Source of the DNA: Methylomagnum ishizawai
Lineage (GTDB): Bacteria; Pseudomonadota; Gammaproteobacteria; Methylococcales; Methylococcaceae
Assembly (NCBI RefSeq): GCF_900155475.1
Contig: NZ_FXAM01000001.1
Location: forward strand, 793,501 to 857,500
Direction of reading: 5' to 3'
DNA: 64,000 nucleotides
This document shows positions 44,701-54,508 of the stretch, piece by piece; the first letter of the stretch is position 1, and each line of letters begins with the position of its first letter. The position numbers and the translations under genes are program-made. The notes below the pieces were generated by a model. It was given only the letters and a program-made list of their open reading frames with translations. It had not been told where the DNA came from and searched no databases.

Positions 44701-45980
44701 AGGTCCAGGACACCGGCATCGGCATCTCCGAGGAACAGCAGGCGCGGGTGTTCGGGGCGTTCGAGCAGGCCGAGAACTCCACCACCCGGCTCTATGGCGG
44801 CACCGGCCTGGGGCTGGCCATCAGCCGGCACCTGGTGCGGATGATGGGGGGCGAGGTCGGCGTGGTCAGCGCTCCTGGGCAGGGCAGCCTGTTCTGGTTC
44901 ACCGCGCGTTTGAAACGCGGGCTGGCCCTGCCGATGGCGGCCGCGAGGGGCGAGCGGCCCCGGCTGCGGGCCGGGGCGCGGGTCTTGCTGGCCGAGGACA
45001 ACCCGATCAACCAGGAAGTCACCCTGGCCTTGCTGGACGAGGCCGGGCTGTGGGTGGAGGTGGCCGGGAACGGGGCCGAAGCCGTGGAACAAGCGCGGAC
45101 CGGCGGCTACGACCTGATCCTGATGGATATGCGGATGCCGGTCATGGACGGCTTGGAAGCCACCCGCCGCATCCGGGCGCTGGACGCGGGCCGGAGCGTG
45201 CCCATCCTCGCCATGACCGCCAACGCCTTCGAGGAGGACCGCCAACTCTGCCTGGACGCCGGGATGAACGGCCATGTCGCCAAGCCGGTCGATCCCGACA
45301 ACCTCTACGCCACCTTGGCCTGTTGGATACCCGCCGATCCGGCCCAGTTGCCGACGGCGTGCGCGGCCATGGAACGCCAACGCGCCGCCCGGTCCGGGAC
45401 TCCGTGCTTGATCGACCAGGAAGACGGGTTGCGGCGCTTCGGCGGCCGGCTTGACCATTACCACCAAGTGTTGGGCGGTTTCGCCAGGTTGCACGGTGGC
45501 GACGCCGACGCGCTCCGGGCCGCGCTGGCCGGGGGCGACCAGGAAACGGCGGAGCGCATGGCCCATTCGCTTAAGAGCGCCGCCGCCACCCTGGGCGCGG
45601 AGCGTGTGTGGCGCTCGGCCCAAGACTTGGAAGCCCATATCCGCGAGGGCCGGGATGTCGGCGGCCTCGCGGGAGAATTGGACGGACTGGCCGAGAACCT
45701 GGCCGCGACCTGCGCCGAGGTCCAAATGCTTAGGATCGCCCGGCCGGTCTCGCAACCGCCCGACCCGGAGCGCCTCGAAGGCTTGCTGGAAGAGTTGGAA
45801 TTCCTGCTGGACCAGGACGATATCCGGGCCATGAACGTGTGGCGGGAATTGCGGCCGCTCTTGATCCTCGTCCAGGGCGAGGTGCCGGTCATGCCCTTGG
45901 AGCGCCGCATCGACGGCTTCGATTTCCCGGTCGCCCTGGACCTCTTACGCGGCTTGCGTTTGCGTAGCCGGTCGAGTTAA
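41772..45980 (+). CDS. Hybrid sensor histidine kinase (Cache-like/PAS/GAF/PAS/HisKA/HATPase/REC/HPt)
   Basis: A 1402-residue membrane sensor. Order: TM1 (about 18-40), a periplasmic Cache-like domain, TM2 (about 312-333), PAS (about 355-480), GAF-like region (about 500-660), PAS (about 670-800), HisKA with the phospho-His in [10 protein letters not shown] (about 830), HATPase (N box [12 protein letters not shown] about 942, G1 DTGIGIS about 980), receiver with [10 protein letters not shown] and Asp in LILMDMRMP (about 1118), and an HPt domain with His in [12 protein letters not shown] (about 1264). It can run a full phosphorelay internally; no response regulator is adjacent. The ATG at 41772 has GAGGGG upstream. 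Confidence 0.92.
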   Translation: MHTARPSKGRFPADSHGPLLAGFLVLLVVLGLGGVAGVAFYHDQVGQLRQKVETELNTLGTLKVEALSAWRAQQLGNAGTLMDDPFLIAALTRWRAAPKPELGRQVLAKFQSLGRRHGYRDVLFVAPDGRVGPSLTGVTDTGGDRDRSFVELALREHRPILTELHYDPNHGFPHLGLIAPLFDQDRPVGALELIIDARQSLYPLLLSAPIASATLESFLVRRDRGGALVLSPLRHRAEAELDFHMPSQQNWLPSVRAVRGQVGVVYTRNYRGREVAALLSPVPESSWFLITQIDTAEALAEGRQRVAASLGMSVLGAGLLAVSLWGLWSRQKRAEYQALYEAEAARRASEERYALVVRGINDGIWDWNLETHTAYISPRWKAILGFAPDELPDAEASFFERLHPDDRVGVQEAVHRHLEAGEPYKAEFRLRHKDGEYRWVLSRGEALRDAEGRPLRLLGAITDITERKRTERQLREEVEARRKREVEVESLNRLYAALGQLNQALLLSRTRDEIFGEVCRILVDTGQIAMAWVGWLDLPTRIVVPVAAVGDDTGYLDSVAIRVGDACPESRGPTGIAIREDRIQICQEFFQDESTRPWRAAAARAGWVASASLPIHWNGRVGGALTLYARQPGVFDGGVAALLERAAANISFALETLDREERRRRAEAGLARAADRYARMLATTNDGFWVVDAGTGLLLDVNEAAIRMSGYAREELLAMRVVDLDIEYAEAGRGACAHTGGWEVFETRHRTKSGQIVDVEMSVMPEADSQTLLAFLRDITGRKRAEREILALNADLEARVAARTAELAKASQEAEAASRAKSMFLANMSHEIRTPMNAILGFTYLLQRELSDPTHLDKLGKIDSSAKHLLGIINDILDLSKIEAEHLILEAIPINVFSITEHAYAMVAERAGQKHLLLVKEIDPCLLDLPLLGDPLRLGQILLNYLSNAVKFTEQGGITLRAGVIEEDADSALLIFEVQDTGIGISEEQQARVFGAFEQAENSTTRLYGGTGLGLAISRHLVRMMGGEVGVVSAPGQGSLFWFTARLKRGLALPMAAARGERPRLRAGARVLLAEDNPINQEVTLALLDEAGLWVEVAGNGAEAVEQARTGGYDLILMDMRMPVMDGLEATRRIRALDAGRSVPILAMTANAFEEDRQLCLDAGMNGHVAKPVDPDNLYATLACWIPADPAQLPTACAAMERQRAARSGTPCLIDQEDGLRRFGGRLDHYHQVLGGFARLHGGDADALRAALAGGDQETAERMAHSLKSAAATLGAERVWRSAQDLEAHIREGRDVGGLAGELDGLAENLAATCAEVQMLRIARPVSQPPDPERLEGLLEELEFLLDQDDIRAMNVWRELRPLLILVQGEVPVMPLERRIDGFDFPVALDLLRGLRLRSRSS

Positions 45981-46039
45981 ATGGGCCGCTTTGCCGTAGC
46001 GCCGAGGTCGGCGGACGGGCGTGATCGATCATCGACAGG

Positions 46040-47491
46040 GTGGCTTATGGCGGGAATGGCGTTGCTGACGGGGATGGACGGTGGAACCGGCTCCGGTCCT
46101 CCAGGCCATGGCCGTTCCGCCGCCCTGGGGCTGGGCAAGGAATCCCGGCTTTGAGGGCGGGCCGTTCCAGCCAGGGGTCGGACGCCGCCGCGCATCCCGC
46201 CGATGTGTTCGCCCAATTGGGCTTGATGGTCTTCGCCCTGCTGGCGTTTTGCGCCCCTTTGGCCAGCGCGTCCGGTCTGGGACTGATCTTCCTGGCCGCG
46301 CTGTTTTCCCCCGAGGCCCGCCAATCCTTCCGCCGCGACCCCCTTCTGCGCTGGTCCTTGGTGTTGTGCGCCTATCTGGCGGTGGAAGCCGCCTGGGCCA
46401 CCATCCGCTTCCCGGAAACCTGGGCGGTCCAACTCCGGTTCCTCGGCCAATGGAGCCTGTGCCTGGGGTTCCCGGTGCTGGCTTGGGGTTTGCGGGGCCG
46501 ACCCGAGCGGGTCGGTTGGGTGTTGCTGGCGGCGTTCGCCGGTTTGGTGTTCGGGACGGCCTTGCACCTGCGTGGGGCCGACCTCTGGGCCTTCCGGGTC
46601 GGCCAGCAGACCGGCTTCCAGATGCGGGCGGGCTGCGCCGGGTTGGTGTGGGCCACGGCCTTGCTGGGGTTGCTCCTGTATGCGGGACCGGCGCTGCGGG
46701 CCGTGTGGGGCACGCCTAGGCTGTGGCCGCGGCTGCTGTTTTTCGGGGGAGGGCTTTATCTGGCGGTCTACACCTTGGTGGCGAGCCAGTCCCGGATTTC
46801 CTGGATCGCCCTGGCGCTGGCCGTGGCAGCCGGCGTCGTCTACCGCGTCCGCGACTCATGGGGTCGGGAAGATGGAGCCAAACGGCCCTACGTCCTGGTG
46901 TTGGCCCTGGTCCTGGTCGGCGCGGGCATCGCCCTCAACACGGATAGGATCGGGGAGCGCGTCGCCGCCGACCGTGTGGTGGTGGCGAAAATCCTGAGCG
47001 GCGATACCGCCGACCTGCCGCTGTCTTCCTTCAAATACCGATATTATGTGCAACGGTTCGGCCTGGAAAAATGGTGGGAAAGTCCTTGGTTCGGTTGGGG
47101 ACCGGGTTCCACCGCGTATTTGATCAAACTGGCCGACCGCAAGGAACTCGTCAACGAGACCGACAACGGGCGGATGATGGGCCAGTTGCACAATACCTAT
47201 CTGGAAATACTGATGCAGGGCGGTCTCGTGGGCCTGGGTTTGTTCCTGACCTGGGCGGCGATATTCGCCAAGCCATTGTTGCGGCCCGAATATCGCGACC
47301 GCTTGCCCGAACCCCTCGGGCTATTCGTCCTGGGTGGATGCTCGATACTCGCCATCTGGGGGTTCGCCGCCTATGGGATGATCGTCGAGAATTGGCCTTA
47401 TTGGCGCTGCTATTGGCTATTATTGGCAGGTATCGCCCATACCTTTGTCGTCTACCCGCCCGTTGTGCGGGCGGGTGCTTTACATACCTGA
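46040..47491 (+). CDS. O-antigen ligase/polymerase-family membrane protein
   Basis: A membrane protein of up to 483 residues with about 11 helices and the Wzy_C/WaaL-type loop LGWGPGSTAYL-like (FGWGPGSTAYL) followed by HNTYLEILMQGGLVGLGLF. It would ligate or polymerise lipid-linked glycan at the periplasmic face. The start is uncertain: the first 37 residues from ATG 46040 look unrelated, and a TTG at 46151 (LRAGRSSQGSD) would put the first helix near residue 25. It opens the polysaccharide cluster and is followed immediately by the ABC permease gene. Confidence 0.8.
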   Translation: MAYGGNGVADGDGRWNRLRSSRPWPFRRPGAGQGIPALRAGRSSQGSDAAAHPADVFAQLGLMVFALLAFCAPLASASGLGLIFLAALFSPEARQSFRRDPLLRWSLVLCAYLAVEAAWATIRFPETWAVQLRFLGQWSLCLGFPVLAWGLRGRPERVGWVLLAAFAGLVFGTALHLRGADLWAFRVGQQTGFQMRAGCAGLVWATALLGLLLYAGPALRAVWGTPRLWPRLLFFGGGLYLAVYTLVASQSRISWIALALAVAAGVVYRVRDSWGREDGAKRPYVLVLALVLVGAGIALNTDRIGERVAADRVVVAKILSGDTADLPLSSFKYRYYVQRFGLEKWWESPWFGWGPGSTAYLIKLADRKELVNETDNGRMMGQLHNTYLEILMQGGLVGLGLFLTWAAIFAKPLLRPEYRDRLPEPLGLFVLGGCSILAIWGFAAYGMIVENWPYWRCYWLLLAGIAHTFVVYPPVVRAGALHT

Positions 47492-47493
47492 TT

Positions 47494-48321
47494 ATGAGCG
47501 CAACTCGGGAAATCGTCATTACCCCAGGCCGGGCCATGAGCAATTATTGGCTGGACCTGTGGCGGTATCGGGAATTGTTTTACTTCATGGCGTGGCGCGA
47601 TATTTTGCTGCGCTACAAGCGGATGAGTATCGGTTTCGCCTGGGCGGTGATCCGGCCCGTGCTGACCATGTTGATATTTACCCTGGTTTTCAGCCGCATC
47701 GCCAAATTGCCATCCGGGGGGGTACCCTATCCCCTTTTGATTTATACCGCCATGTTGCCTTGGCAGTTTTTCGCTACGGCTTTCACCGACGCGGGTAATA
47801 GCCTGACCAACAAGGAATCGATCATCGCCAAGGTGTATTTCCCCAGGTTGATCGTGCCGGCCAGCGCGGTCATCGTGAGCTTCGCCGATTTCGTGGTGGC
47901 CTTGGTGGTTTTGGCCGGGCTGATGGTGTGGTATGGCATCGTTCCCGATCTGCGGCTCTGTGCCTTGCCCGCGTTCGCGCTGCTGGTGGTCTTGGTCGCC
48001 CTGGGGGCGGGGCTGTGGATTTCCGCCCTCAGCGTCAAATACAAGGATTTCCGTTATATCATTCCGTTCGCGGTGCAACTGGGCTTATATATTTCTCCGG
48101 TGGGTTTCAATAGCACGGTGGTGCCGGAAACTTGGCGCTGGGTTTTCGCCTTGAATCCCATGGTGGGGGTCATCGATGGTTTCCGCTGGTCGGTGCTGGG
48201 GATGGAGCCGCCCGATCTGAGGTATAGCTTGGGGGTTTCCCTGGCACTCGCCCTATTTTTGCTAGTTAGCGGTACCGCTTACTTCCGTAGGTTGGAACGT
48301 TCCATAGCGGAGTTATTATGA
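47494..48321 (+). CDS. wzm: Polysaccharide ABC exporter permease (Wzm-like)
   Basis: A 275-residue ABC-2-type permease with six predicted helices. Typical features: FMAWRDILLRYKRMSIGFAW, VIRPVLTMLIFTLVF, YPLLIYTAMLPWQFFA, and WRWVFALNPMVGVIDGFRW near the end. With the next gene it forms the inner-membrane exporter for a lipid-linked polysaccharide. The start lies 2 bp after the ligase stop and the stop overlaps the ATPase start as ATGA. Confidence 0.9.
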   Translation: MSATREIVITPGRAMSNYWLDLWRYRELFYFMAWRDILLRYKRMSIGFAWAVIRPVLTMLIFTLVFSRIAKLPSGGVPYPLLIYTAMLPWQFFATAFTDAGNSLTNKESIIAKVYFPRLIVPASAVIVSFADFVVALVVLAGLMVWYGIVPDLRLCALPAFALLVVLVALGAGLWISALSVKYKDFRYIIPFAVQLGLYISPVGFNSTVVPETWRWVFALNPMVGVIDGFRWSVLGMEPPDLRYSLGVSLALALFLLVSGTAYFRRLERSIAELL

Positions 48322-49580
48322 CGGTCGCCGTTGCCATCGAAGGTCTGGGCAAGAAATTCGCCCTGCACCATCAAGCCGGGCGCAAATCCTATTCCACATT
48401 CCGCGATGCTTTGACCGACGGGGTGAAAGCCCTGGGCAAAAAACTCGTGGGCCGGGGGAGCGGCAAGGATTCCATAGAGGAATTCTGGGCGCTCGACGAT
48501 ATTACCCTGGATATCCGCGAAGGCGAGAAAGTGGGTGTGATTGGGCGCAATGGGGCCGGGAAATCCACCTTGTTGAAAGTATTGTCCAGGATCATCGAGC
48601 CGACCCGTGGCCGTATCCGTATCCGTGGCCGCGTGGCCAGCCTATTGGAGGTGGGTACGGGGTTCCACCCGGAATTGACGGGCCGGGAGAATATCTTTTT
48701 CAATGGTTCGATTCTGGGAATGACCAAGGCCGAGATCGTCCGCAAATTCGACGAGATCGTCGCCTTCGCCGAGGTGGAGAAATTCCTCGATACCCCGGTC
48801 AAGCATTATTCGTCGGGGATGTATGTGCGTTTGGGATTTGCGGTGGCCGCCCATTTGGAACCGGAAATTCTGGTGGTGGACGAGGTCTTGGCGGTGGGGG
48901 ATGCCAGATTCCAGAAAAAATGCCTGGGTAAACTTGAAGAGGTTGGGCGGCAGGGCCGGACCGTCATGTTTGTCAGCCACAATATGAGTTCCATACTGCA
49001 ATTCACCGACCGCACTATTTTGCTGGGGGGCGGGCGCGTCCTGTTCGATGGCGATAGCGAAGCCGGGGTCATGCAATATATCCGGGTCAACGAGGAAGCC
49101 GGCAAAGCCACCGATCTCGATACCCATTTGCCTTGGTTCAAAATCGATAGCCTGATTTTCGACCAAAGCGATATGGCGATTGGTTTCAACCGGCCTTTGC
49201 GTTTCCGCCTGGATTTATCGGTGGGACGCAAGGTGAAGGAACTCATGATGACTTTCGGCATTTTCAATAGTATCGGTGCCCGCATTATCACCGCCCGGGG
49301 AATGCTGCCATTCTTGCCTTCCGGTACCCATGGCATCGCCTTGGAGATACCCGATCACCGCCTGATTCCGGGTAATTATTCTATTTCGGTGGTGCTGCGG
49401 TCCGGGGAGGATTTGATTTTCTCCAAGGAGCAGGTGATCGCTTTTGAATTATTAGCCGATGATATCGACGATCCCTTGTTGCTTCCTATCGTGGCGCGGG
49501 CCAAGGATCGTTGGGGGTCTTATTGCGCGATGAGCGCCAAACTCGATGGTTTCAAACGGACTGAATCTGCGGATAGCTGA
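48318..49580 (+). CDS. wzt: Polysaccharide ABC exporter ATPase (Wzt-like) with C-terminal domain
   Basis: A 420-residue ATPase: Walker A GRNGAGKST, signature YSSGMYVRLGFA, Walker B ILVVDEVLAVGD, H-loop VSHNM. Residues about 270-410 form a Wzt_C-like beta-sandwich, the module that reads the modified end of the O-polysaccharide before export. Its presence implies chain-terminator-dependent export, so the glycan may carry a non-reducing-end cap. Coupled to wzm by ATGA. Confidence 0.92.
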   Translation: MTVAVAIEGLGKKFALHHQAGRKSYSTFRDALTDGVKALGKKLVGRGSGKDSIEEFWALDDITLDIREGEKVGVIGRNGAGKSTLLKVLSRIIEPTRGRIRIRGRVASLLEVGTGFHPELTGRENIFFNGSILGMTKAEIVRKFDEIVAFAEVEKFLDTPVKHYSSGMYVRLGFAVAAHLEPEILVVDEVLAVGDARFQKKCLGKLEEVGRQGRTVMFVSHNMSSILQFTDRTILLGGGRVLFDGDSEAGVMQYIRVNEEAGKATDLDTHLPWFKIDSLIFDQSDMAIGFNRPLRFRLDLSVGRKVKELMMTFGIFNSIGARIITARGMLPFLPSGTHGIALEIPDHRLIPGNYSISVVLRSGEDLIFSKEQVIAFELLADDIDDPLLLPIVARAKDRWGSYCAMSAKLDGFKRTESADS

Positions 49581-49590
49581 GGGGGTTGCG

Positions 49591-50439
49591 ATGAAGAACA
49601 GTTATCGGGTGCGTTCGGAAAATCCGATGCGGACCTTGGCCCGTTCTGTCCGGGATTTTCTGGTATGGGAGCGCTATCGATGGCATTGCCCGTTGGTGAA
49701 GGCGGCTTTGAAATATAAGCCCCCGCAAGACTTGTTGTTCAGCACCAATGTATCCCCGTGTTATCGGTATGTATATTTGGGGAATCCGAAAACCGGGGCT
49801 TCGAGCTTGAAGTCGGCCTTGGCGGACTTGGAGGCACGCACTCTCGATACCGATATGGATAAGTATGATATGGAGTTGATTCATAATACAGAAATTTCGC
49901 CTTTGAAAAGAATAACCTATTTCGGGGCACCAAACCCGTTATCGTATTTGGTGGATCATGGATTTCGCTTTTTCACCTTCGTGAGGAATCCTTATCATAG
50001 GTTATTGTCTTGCTATCGCGATAAGATTTTGAATTACCAAGCATACCAGATGCAAAAACCCAGGTTATTGCGGGCCATGGGGCGTTCAGAAAAAGATTTG
50101 GCGATGTCGATCACTTTCGAGCAATTTATCAGGGCCATCGTGCCGCAGAGCGATTACCGGATGGACCCCCATTGGCGCCCCCAGACTTCCAATACCTTGT
50201 ACGAGGTACTGGATATTGCCTTTGTCGGCAGGTTCGAGAGGTATTCGGAGGATTTCGCGGCGGTGTTCGAGTGGATCGGCGTGGAGCCGGACCGGATACC
50301 GCGATACCGCCATTTGAACCGGTCGGGAGCGGCGACCGGCTGTGCCGAATTTTATACCCGAGAATTGCAGGATTTGGTTTATCAGAGATATGAAAAAGAT
50401 TTCATCAACTTTTCCTATGGCTATGATCTCCCGGATTGA
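49591..50439 (+). CDS. Sulfotransferase family 2-type carbohydrate sulfotransferase
   Basis: A 282-residue protein with the PAPS-binding elements of Golgi-type carbohydrate sulfotransferases: YVYLGNPKTGASSLKSAL (5'-phosphosulfate loop) and FFTFVRNPYHRLLSCYRD (3'-phosphate region). It would transfer sulfate from PAPS to a sugar hydroxyl. The ATG at 49591 has GAGGGGG upstream. Composition is clearly more AT-rich than its neighbours, suggesting separate acquisition. The stop is followed directly by the GT2 gene. Confidence 0.8.
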   Translation: MKNSYRVRSENPMRTLARSVRDFLVWERYRWHCPLVKAALKYKPPQDLLFSTNVSPCYRYVYLGNPKTGASSLKSALADLEARTLDTDMDKYDMELIHNTEISPLKRITYFGAPNPLSYLVDHGFRFFTFVRNPYHRLLSCYRDKILNYQAYQMQKPRLLRAMGRSEKDLAMSITFEQFIRAIVPQSDYRMDPHWRPQTSNTLYEVLDIAFVGRFERYSEDFAAVFEWIGVEPDRIPRYRHLNRSGAATGCAEFYTRELQDLVYQRYEKDFINFSYGYDLPD

Positions 50440-50492
50440 GGCTGGATAAATCGGATTGGAGGGGCATCTGGCTGAAGTTGTGGGTGGAAGAT

Positions 50493-51524
50493 ATGCCTAG
50501 GGTTACAGTTTTGATGCCGGTCTATAATGGCGGGGAATTCCTGCGACCGGCCATCGAAAGCGTTATCGGACAGACTTATACCGATTTCGAGTTTTTGATT
50601 ATCGACGATGGCTCCACGGATTCCAGCTTCGCGGTCTGCCAGGAATACCGGGACCGGCGCATCCGCTTGGTCAGGAATGAAGCCAACCTGGGTTTGATCG
50701 CAACCTTGAACAAGGGTTTGGAGTTATGCGAGGGCGAGTTCATCGCCCGCATGGATTGCGACGATATTTGCCTGCCCTGGCGTTTGGAAAAGCAACTGGC
50801 CTTTTTGGACGCGCACCCCGATATCGGTATCTGCGGGACGTGGTTCGAGAAGTTCTATGGGAATTGCTCCCAGATCATGCGGGTGCCGGTGGAGGATGCC
50901 CATATCCGGTTTTCCCTGGTGATGGATAACGCCTTCGGCCATAACACCATCCTCATGCGGCGGGAGGTTTTGGAACGGCATGGCCTGCGCTACGACCCGG
51001 ATTACCGCTATGCCGAGGATTATGAATTCTGGGTGCGCTGTTCGGCCCATACCCGCCTCGCCAACCTGCCCGAGGTGATGGTGCGCTACCGTTACCATCC
51101 CGGCAATACCAGCAACCGCTTCCGGCGCGAACAGGGCGCGACCGCCGACCGGGTCCGGCGGCGGCAGTTCGAGCGGCTGGGGCTGGCCTTGGACGAGGAC
51201 GCGCTGGCCCTGTTCAACAGCTTGGTCAAATTCGAATTCCGGGGCGATTTCCGGCGTCTGGCCCAGGCCGGTTCGGGTTTGGTGGCGTTGGCCGACCGGG
51301 TCGCGGACCGGCTGGGGATTCCCAGGGCCTTCGCCTACCGCAAGCTCGGCCCGCATTGGTATGGGGCTTGCGGCAGTTTGGCGGACGAAGGCTTGCGGGT
51401 GTGGAGTTTGTTCCTCTCGACGCCGATAGGCCGGAGGGCGCTGTGGACCTGGGGCTGGAAACTGTTGGCCCGTTGCGCGGCGCACCGGCCCATCACCGGG
51501 CCGGGCCTGGGGGAAGGGCTATGA
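50493..51524 (+). CDS. GT2-family glycosyltransferase
   Basis: A 343-residue GT-A fold enzyme: VTVLMPVYNGGEFLRPAIES, FLIIDDGSTDSS, and the metal-binding region ARMDCDDIC. It adds a sugar from a nucleotide donor to the growing polysaccharide unit; donor and acceptor unknown. The ATG at 50493 (MPRVTVLMPVY) is preferred; a TTG at 50436 overlapping the previous stop would extend it by 19 residues. The end overlaps the next gene as ATGA. Confidence 0.88.
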   Translation: MPRVTVLMPVYNGGEFLRPAIESVIGQTYTDFEFLIIDDGSTDSSFAVCQEYRDRRIRLVRNEANLGLIATLNKGLELCEGEFIARMDCDDICLPWRLEKQLAFLDAHPDIGICGTWFEKFYGNCSQIMRVPVEDAHIRFSLVMDNAFGHNTILMRREVLERHGLRYDPDYRYAEDYEFWVRCSAHTRLANLPEVMVRYRYHPGNTSNRFRREQGATADRVRRRQFERLGLALDEDALALFNSLVKFEFRGDFRRLAQAGSGLVALADRVADRLGIPRAFAYRKLGPHWYGACGSLADEGLRVWSLFLSTPIGRRALWTWGWKLLARCAAHRPITGPGLGEGL

Positions 51525-52636
51525 GGCTGGTCCTGTTGATTCCGGCGCTGGGCGCGGGCGGAGCGGAGCGGGTGATGTCGCTGATGGCGAACCACTGGGC
51601 TGGGCGGGGTTGGGATATCCGCCTCCTGACCCTGGACGACGGGACGCGGCCACCGTTCTTCCCCTTGCGCAAAGAAGTCCGGCACCGGCCCTTGGGCTTG
51701 CTGCGGGATTCCGCCAACCCGGTCCAGGCCGTGTGGAACAACGCGCGACGGCTCCTGGGGCTGCGGGCGGCGATCCGCGCCGAGCGGCCCGAGGCCGTCA
51801 TCAGCTTCCTCGACACCACCAACGTCCTGTGCTTGCTGGCGACCCTGGGCCTGGGCCTGCCGGTGGTGGTGTCCGAACATACCAATCCAGAGCGCTACTG
51901 GCTGAAGCCGATATGGCACCGGCTGCGGCGCTGGGTCTATCCCCTGGCCCACCGGGTGGTGGTACTGACGCCCCGCACGCTGGATTTTTTCCCGGTTTCG
52001 CTGCGCCCGAAATTGCGGGTCGTCCCCAATCCCGTGGTCCCATCCGCGGCCGGGGGCCGGGTCGATATCGCCCTGCCCGCGGGCCGTTGGGTCGTTGCCT
52101 TGGGGCGTTTGGTGGAATCGAAGGGCTTCGATCTTTTGATCGAGGCGTTCGCCCGTTTGGGTCCGCGCTATCCAGACTGGTCCTTGCTGATCCTGGGCGA
52201 AGGCCCGGCCCGGACCGGGCTGGAAGCTTTGCGCGACCGCTTGGGACTCGGCGGGCGGGTGGGTTTACCGGGCTGGGTGTCCCGGCCCGAGGCGGTGCTG
52301 GGCCGGGCCGATTTGTTCGTGCTGTCCTCACGCTTCGAGGGCTTCCCGATGGCGCTGTGCGAGGCCATGGCGGCGGGGGTGGCGGTGGTCGCGGCGGATT
52401 GCCCGACCGGCCCGCGCGAAATCGTCCGCGATGGTGTCGATGGGCTGTTGGTGCCCGCCGAGGACGCCGCCGCCCTGGCGGCGGCGATGGAACGCTTGAT
52501 GGCCGACGGGGCGGAACGGGAGCGGTTCGCGGCGCGGGCGGTCGAGGTGGCCGAACGGTTCGGCATGGACCGGGTCATGGCGCTGTGGGAGGCAGTACTC
52601 GAAGGGTGTGGCGATTTGCCCCGGACGGGGTTATGA
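51521..52636 (+). CDS. GT4-family glycosyltransferase 1
   Basis: A 371-residue GT-B enzyme. N-terminal domain starts LVLLIPALGAGGAERVMSLMA; the C-terminal nucleotide-sugar domain includes ALGRLVESKGFDLLIEAF, ILGEGPAR and the acidic site SSRFEGFPMALCEAMA. Retaining transferase, probable step in repeat-unit assembly. The start overlaps the GT2 stop as ATGA. Confidence 0.88.
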   Translation: MRLVLLIPALGAGGAERVMSLMANHWAGRGWDIRLLTLDDGTRPPFFPLRKEVRHRPLGLLRDSANPVQAVWNNARRLLGLRAAIRAERPEAVISFLDTTNVLCLLATLGLGLPVVVSEHTNPERYWLKPIWHRLRRWVYPLAHRVVVLTPRTLDFFPVSLRPKLRVVPNPVVPSAAGGRVDIALPAGRWVVALGRLVESKGFDLLIEAFARLGPRYPDWSLLILGEGPARTGLEALRDRLGLGGRVGLPGWVSRPEAVLGRADLFVLSSRFEGFPMALCEAMAAGVAVVAADCPTGPREIVRDGVDGLLVPAEDAAALAAAMERLMADGAERERFAARAVEVAERFGMDRVMALWEAVLEGCGDLPRTGL

Positions 52637-52646
52637 GGGTATGGGA

Positions 52647-53387
52647 ATGAAATATAAAAGTGTACTCGTCGTGACTTATGGGCGGAGCGGATCTACCCTA
52701 TTGCAGGGGGTTTTGAATGGCATTCCCGGATGCTTGGTCCGGGGCGAGAATTATAATTTCATTTTCGATCTATATTCCGCCCACACCAAGCTAGTCGCGG
52801 CCAAGGCGAAAAAAGGCGAAAAACCCTCGAATTCCTGGTATGGGGCGGATTTGCTGGATGATAGCTTGTTTCTCAGGGAAACCACCGATCTGATCCGGCG
52901 GCTATTGCTGGCCGACCGCGCCGGGGACGCCTCGGTCCGCGCCTATGGCTTCAAGGAAATCCGCTATTTCCAGGTCGTGGACGGGTTGGAGGGATATTTG
53001 GATTTCCTGGGCCTGGTTTTCCCGGAGGTGGCTTTCGTTTTCCTGACCCGCGACCTGGACGAGGTATTGCAATCGGGTTGGTGGGTATTCGCCAATCCTT
53101 GGAAAACCAAGCGGTCCTTGCTGCGCTTCGAACAAAAATGCGCCGCTTATCGCGCCGGGAAGGCCAATTGCTTCCATGTGGATTATCGGGACATGGTGGA
53201 GAAAACCCCCAGGTTCCGGGAAATGTTCGCCTTCCTGGGCGCGGACTACGATCCTGCCGTGGTCGATGGGATACTGGCCGTGCGCCATAGTTATCCGGGC
53301 GGGCGGGAAGTGCCGCGTTGGCGGCGGCTACTCCATTATTACCGGGAGAAATGGCGGGGTGTGAACACCGACGGGTCGGCCCCGTGA
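52647..53387 (+). CDS. Sulfotransferase-family protein 2
   Basis: A 246-residue P-loop-like sulfotransferase: VVTYGRSGSTLLQGVLN is the 5'-phosphosulfate-binding motif, and VAFVFLTRDLDEVLQSGWW carries the 3'-phosphate-binding Arg. Likely substrate is the polysaccharide or its precursor. Two in-frame ATGs (52641, 52647) compete; 52647 has GAGGG at better spacing. This is the second sulfotransferase in the cluster and only distantly like the first. Confidence 0.75.
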   Translation: MKYKSVLVVTYGRSGSTLLQGVLNGIPGCLVRGENYNFIFDLYSAHTKLVAAKAKKGEKPSNSWYGADLLDDSLFLRETTDLIRRLLLADRAGDASVRAYGFKEIRYFQVVDGLEGYLDFLGLVFPEVAFVFLTRDLDEVLQSGWWVFANPWKTKRSLLRFEQKCAAYRAGKANCFHVDYRDMVEKTPRFREMFAFLGADYDPAVVDGILAVRHSYPGGREVPRWRRLLHYYREKWRGVNTDGSAP

Positions 53388-54508
53388 AAATCATCCTGTT
53401 CATCCGCGCCTTGACCGTCGGCGGGGCCGAGCGGCGGGCGGCTTTGCTGGCCAGGGGGCTGCGCGGGCGCGGCCATGACGCCAAGGTCGTGGTGTATTAC
53501 GGCGGCGGTGCCTTGGAGGACGACTTGCGCGCGGCGGACGTGCCCTTGATCGTGGTCGGCAAAAGCGGGCGCTGGGATGTGTTCGGTTTCCTGTGGCGCT
53601 TGGTCCGCGTCCTGCGGCGGGAGCGGCCCGATGTGGTGTATTCCTGGCTGCCGTCCTCGAACCTCCTGGCCTTGGCGCTCAAGCCTTTCGTGCCGGGGAC
53701 CGGGTTGGCTTGGGCCGTTTGCGCTTCGAACCTGGATTTGAGCCGCTACGACGGGGTGTCGCGTTGGGCCATACGGGCGGAGGCGTGGGCCTCGCGCTTC
53801 GTGGCCCGCAGCATCGCCAATTCCCAGGCGGGCCGGGACCATGCCATCGGCGCGGGTTTCCCGGCGGATCGCCTCAAGGTGGTGCCGAACGGCATCGACA
53901 CCGCCCGTTTCCATCCCGACCGGGCCTTGGGCCTGCCGCTCCGCGCCGAATGGGGCGTGGACGCGGGGCAAACCTTGATCGGCTTGGTCGGGCGGCTCGA
54001 TCCCATGAAGGGCCATCCGGTGTTCCTGCGGGCGGCGGCGCGGTTGGCCGCAGGCCATCCCGAAGCGCGGTTCGTCTGCGTCGGCGATGGCGCGGCGGAT
54101 TACCGCCTCGGCCTCCACGCCCTGGCGGCCGGGCTGGGCCTCGATGGCAAACTGGTCTGGGCCGGTACCCGCGTCGATATGCCGGAGGTCTACAACGCCC
54201 TGGATATTGCCGTGTCCGCCTCGTCCTATGGCGAGGGCTTGTCGAATATGCTGGGCGAGGCGATGGCCTGCGGCCTGCCTTGCGTGGCGACGGCGGTGGG
54301 CGATTCGGCCTGGGTGGTGGGCGATACCGGCATCGTGGTACTGCCCGAGGCGCCGGAAGCCCTGGCCGAAGCCCTGGCGGCGCTGCTGCTGCGGCGGGCG
54401 GAGCAAGGCCCGGAACTGGCGCGGGCGGCGCGGCAGCGTATCGTGGACCGGCTCAGTGTCGAGGCCATGGTGGCCGATACCCTGGCCGAGTTGGAGGCGC
54501 TGTCTTGA
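53384..54508 (+). CDS. GT4-family glycosyltransferase 2
   Basis: A 374-residue GT-B enzyme with a GTG start (53384) overlapping the previous stop as GTGA. Motifs: IILFIRALTVGGAERRAALL, VVPNGIDTARF, GLVGRLDPMKGHPVFLRA, and SSYGEGLSNMLGEAMACG. Retaining family; sugar unknown. The longer frame to 53318 lies in the preceding gene and is unlikely. Confidence 0.88.
   Translation: MKIILFIRALTVGGAERRAALLARGLRGRGHDAKVVVYYGGGALEDDLRAADVPLIVVGKSGRWDVFGFLWRLVRVLRRERPDVVYSWLPSSNLLALALKPFVPGTGLAWAVCASNLDLSRYDGVSRWAIRAEAWASRFVARSIANSQAGRDHAIGAGFPADRLKVVPNGIDTARFHPDRALGLPLRAEWGVDAGQTLIGLVGRLDPMKGHPVFLRAAARLAAGHPEARFVCVGDGAADYRLGLHALAAGLGLDGKLVWAGTRVDMPEVYNALDIAVSASSYGEGLSNMLGEAMACGLPCVATAVGDSAWVVGDTGIVVLPEAPEALAEALAALLLRRAEQGPELARAARQRIVDRLSVEAMVADTLAELEALS

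Noticed and set aside
42525-45755. A 1076-codon open frame on the minus strand opposite the histidine kinase
   Set aside because: GC-rich codon bias leaves the antisense frame open; the translation has no recognisable domain, and the plus strand encodes a complete multidomain kinase.
46040-46150. N-terminal 37 residues of the O-antigen ligase frame as a real domain
   Set aside because: The sequence is Gly/Arg-rich and unlike family members; kept only as an uncertain start.
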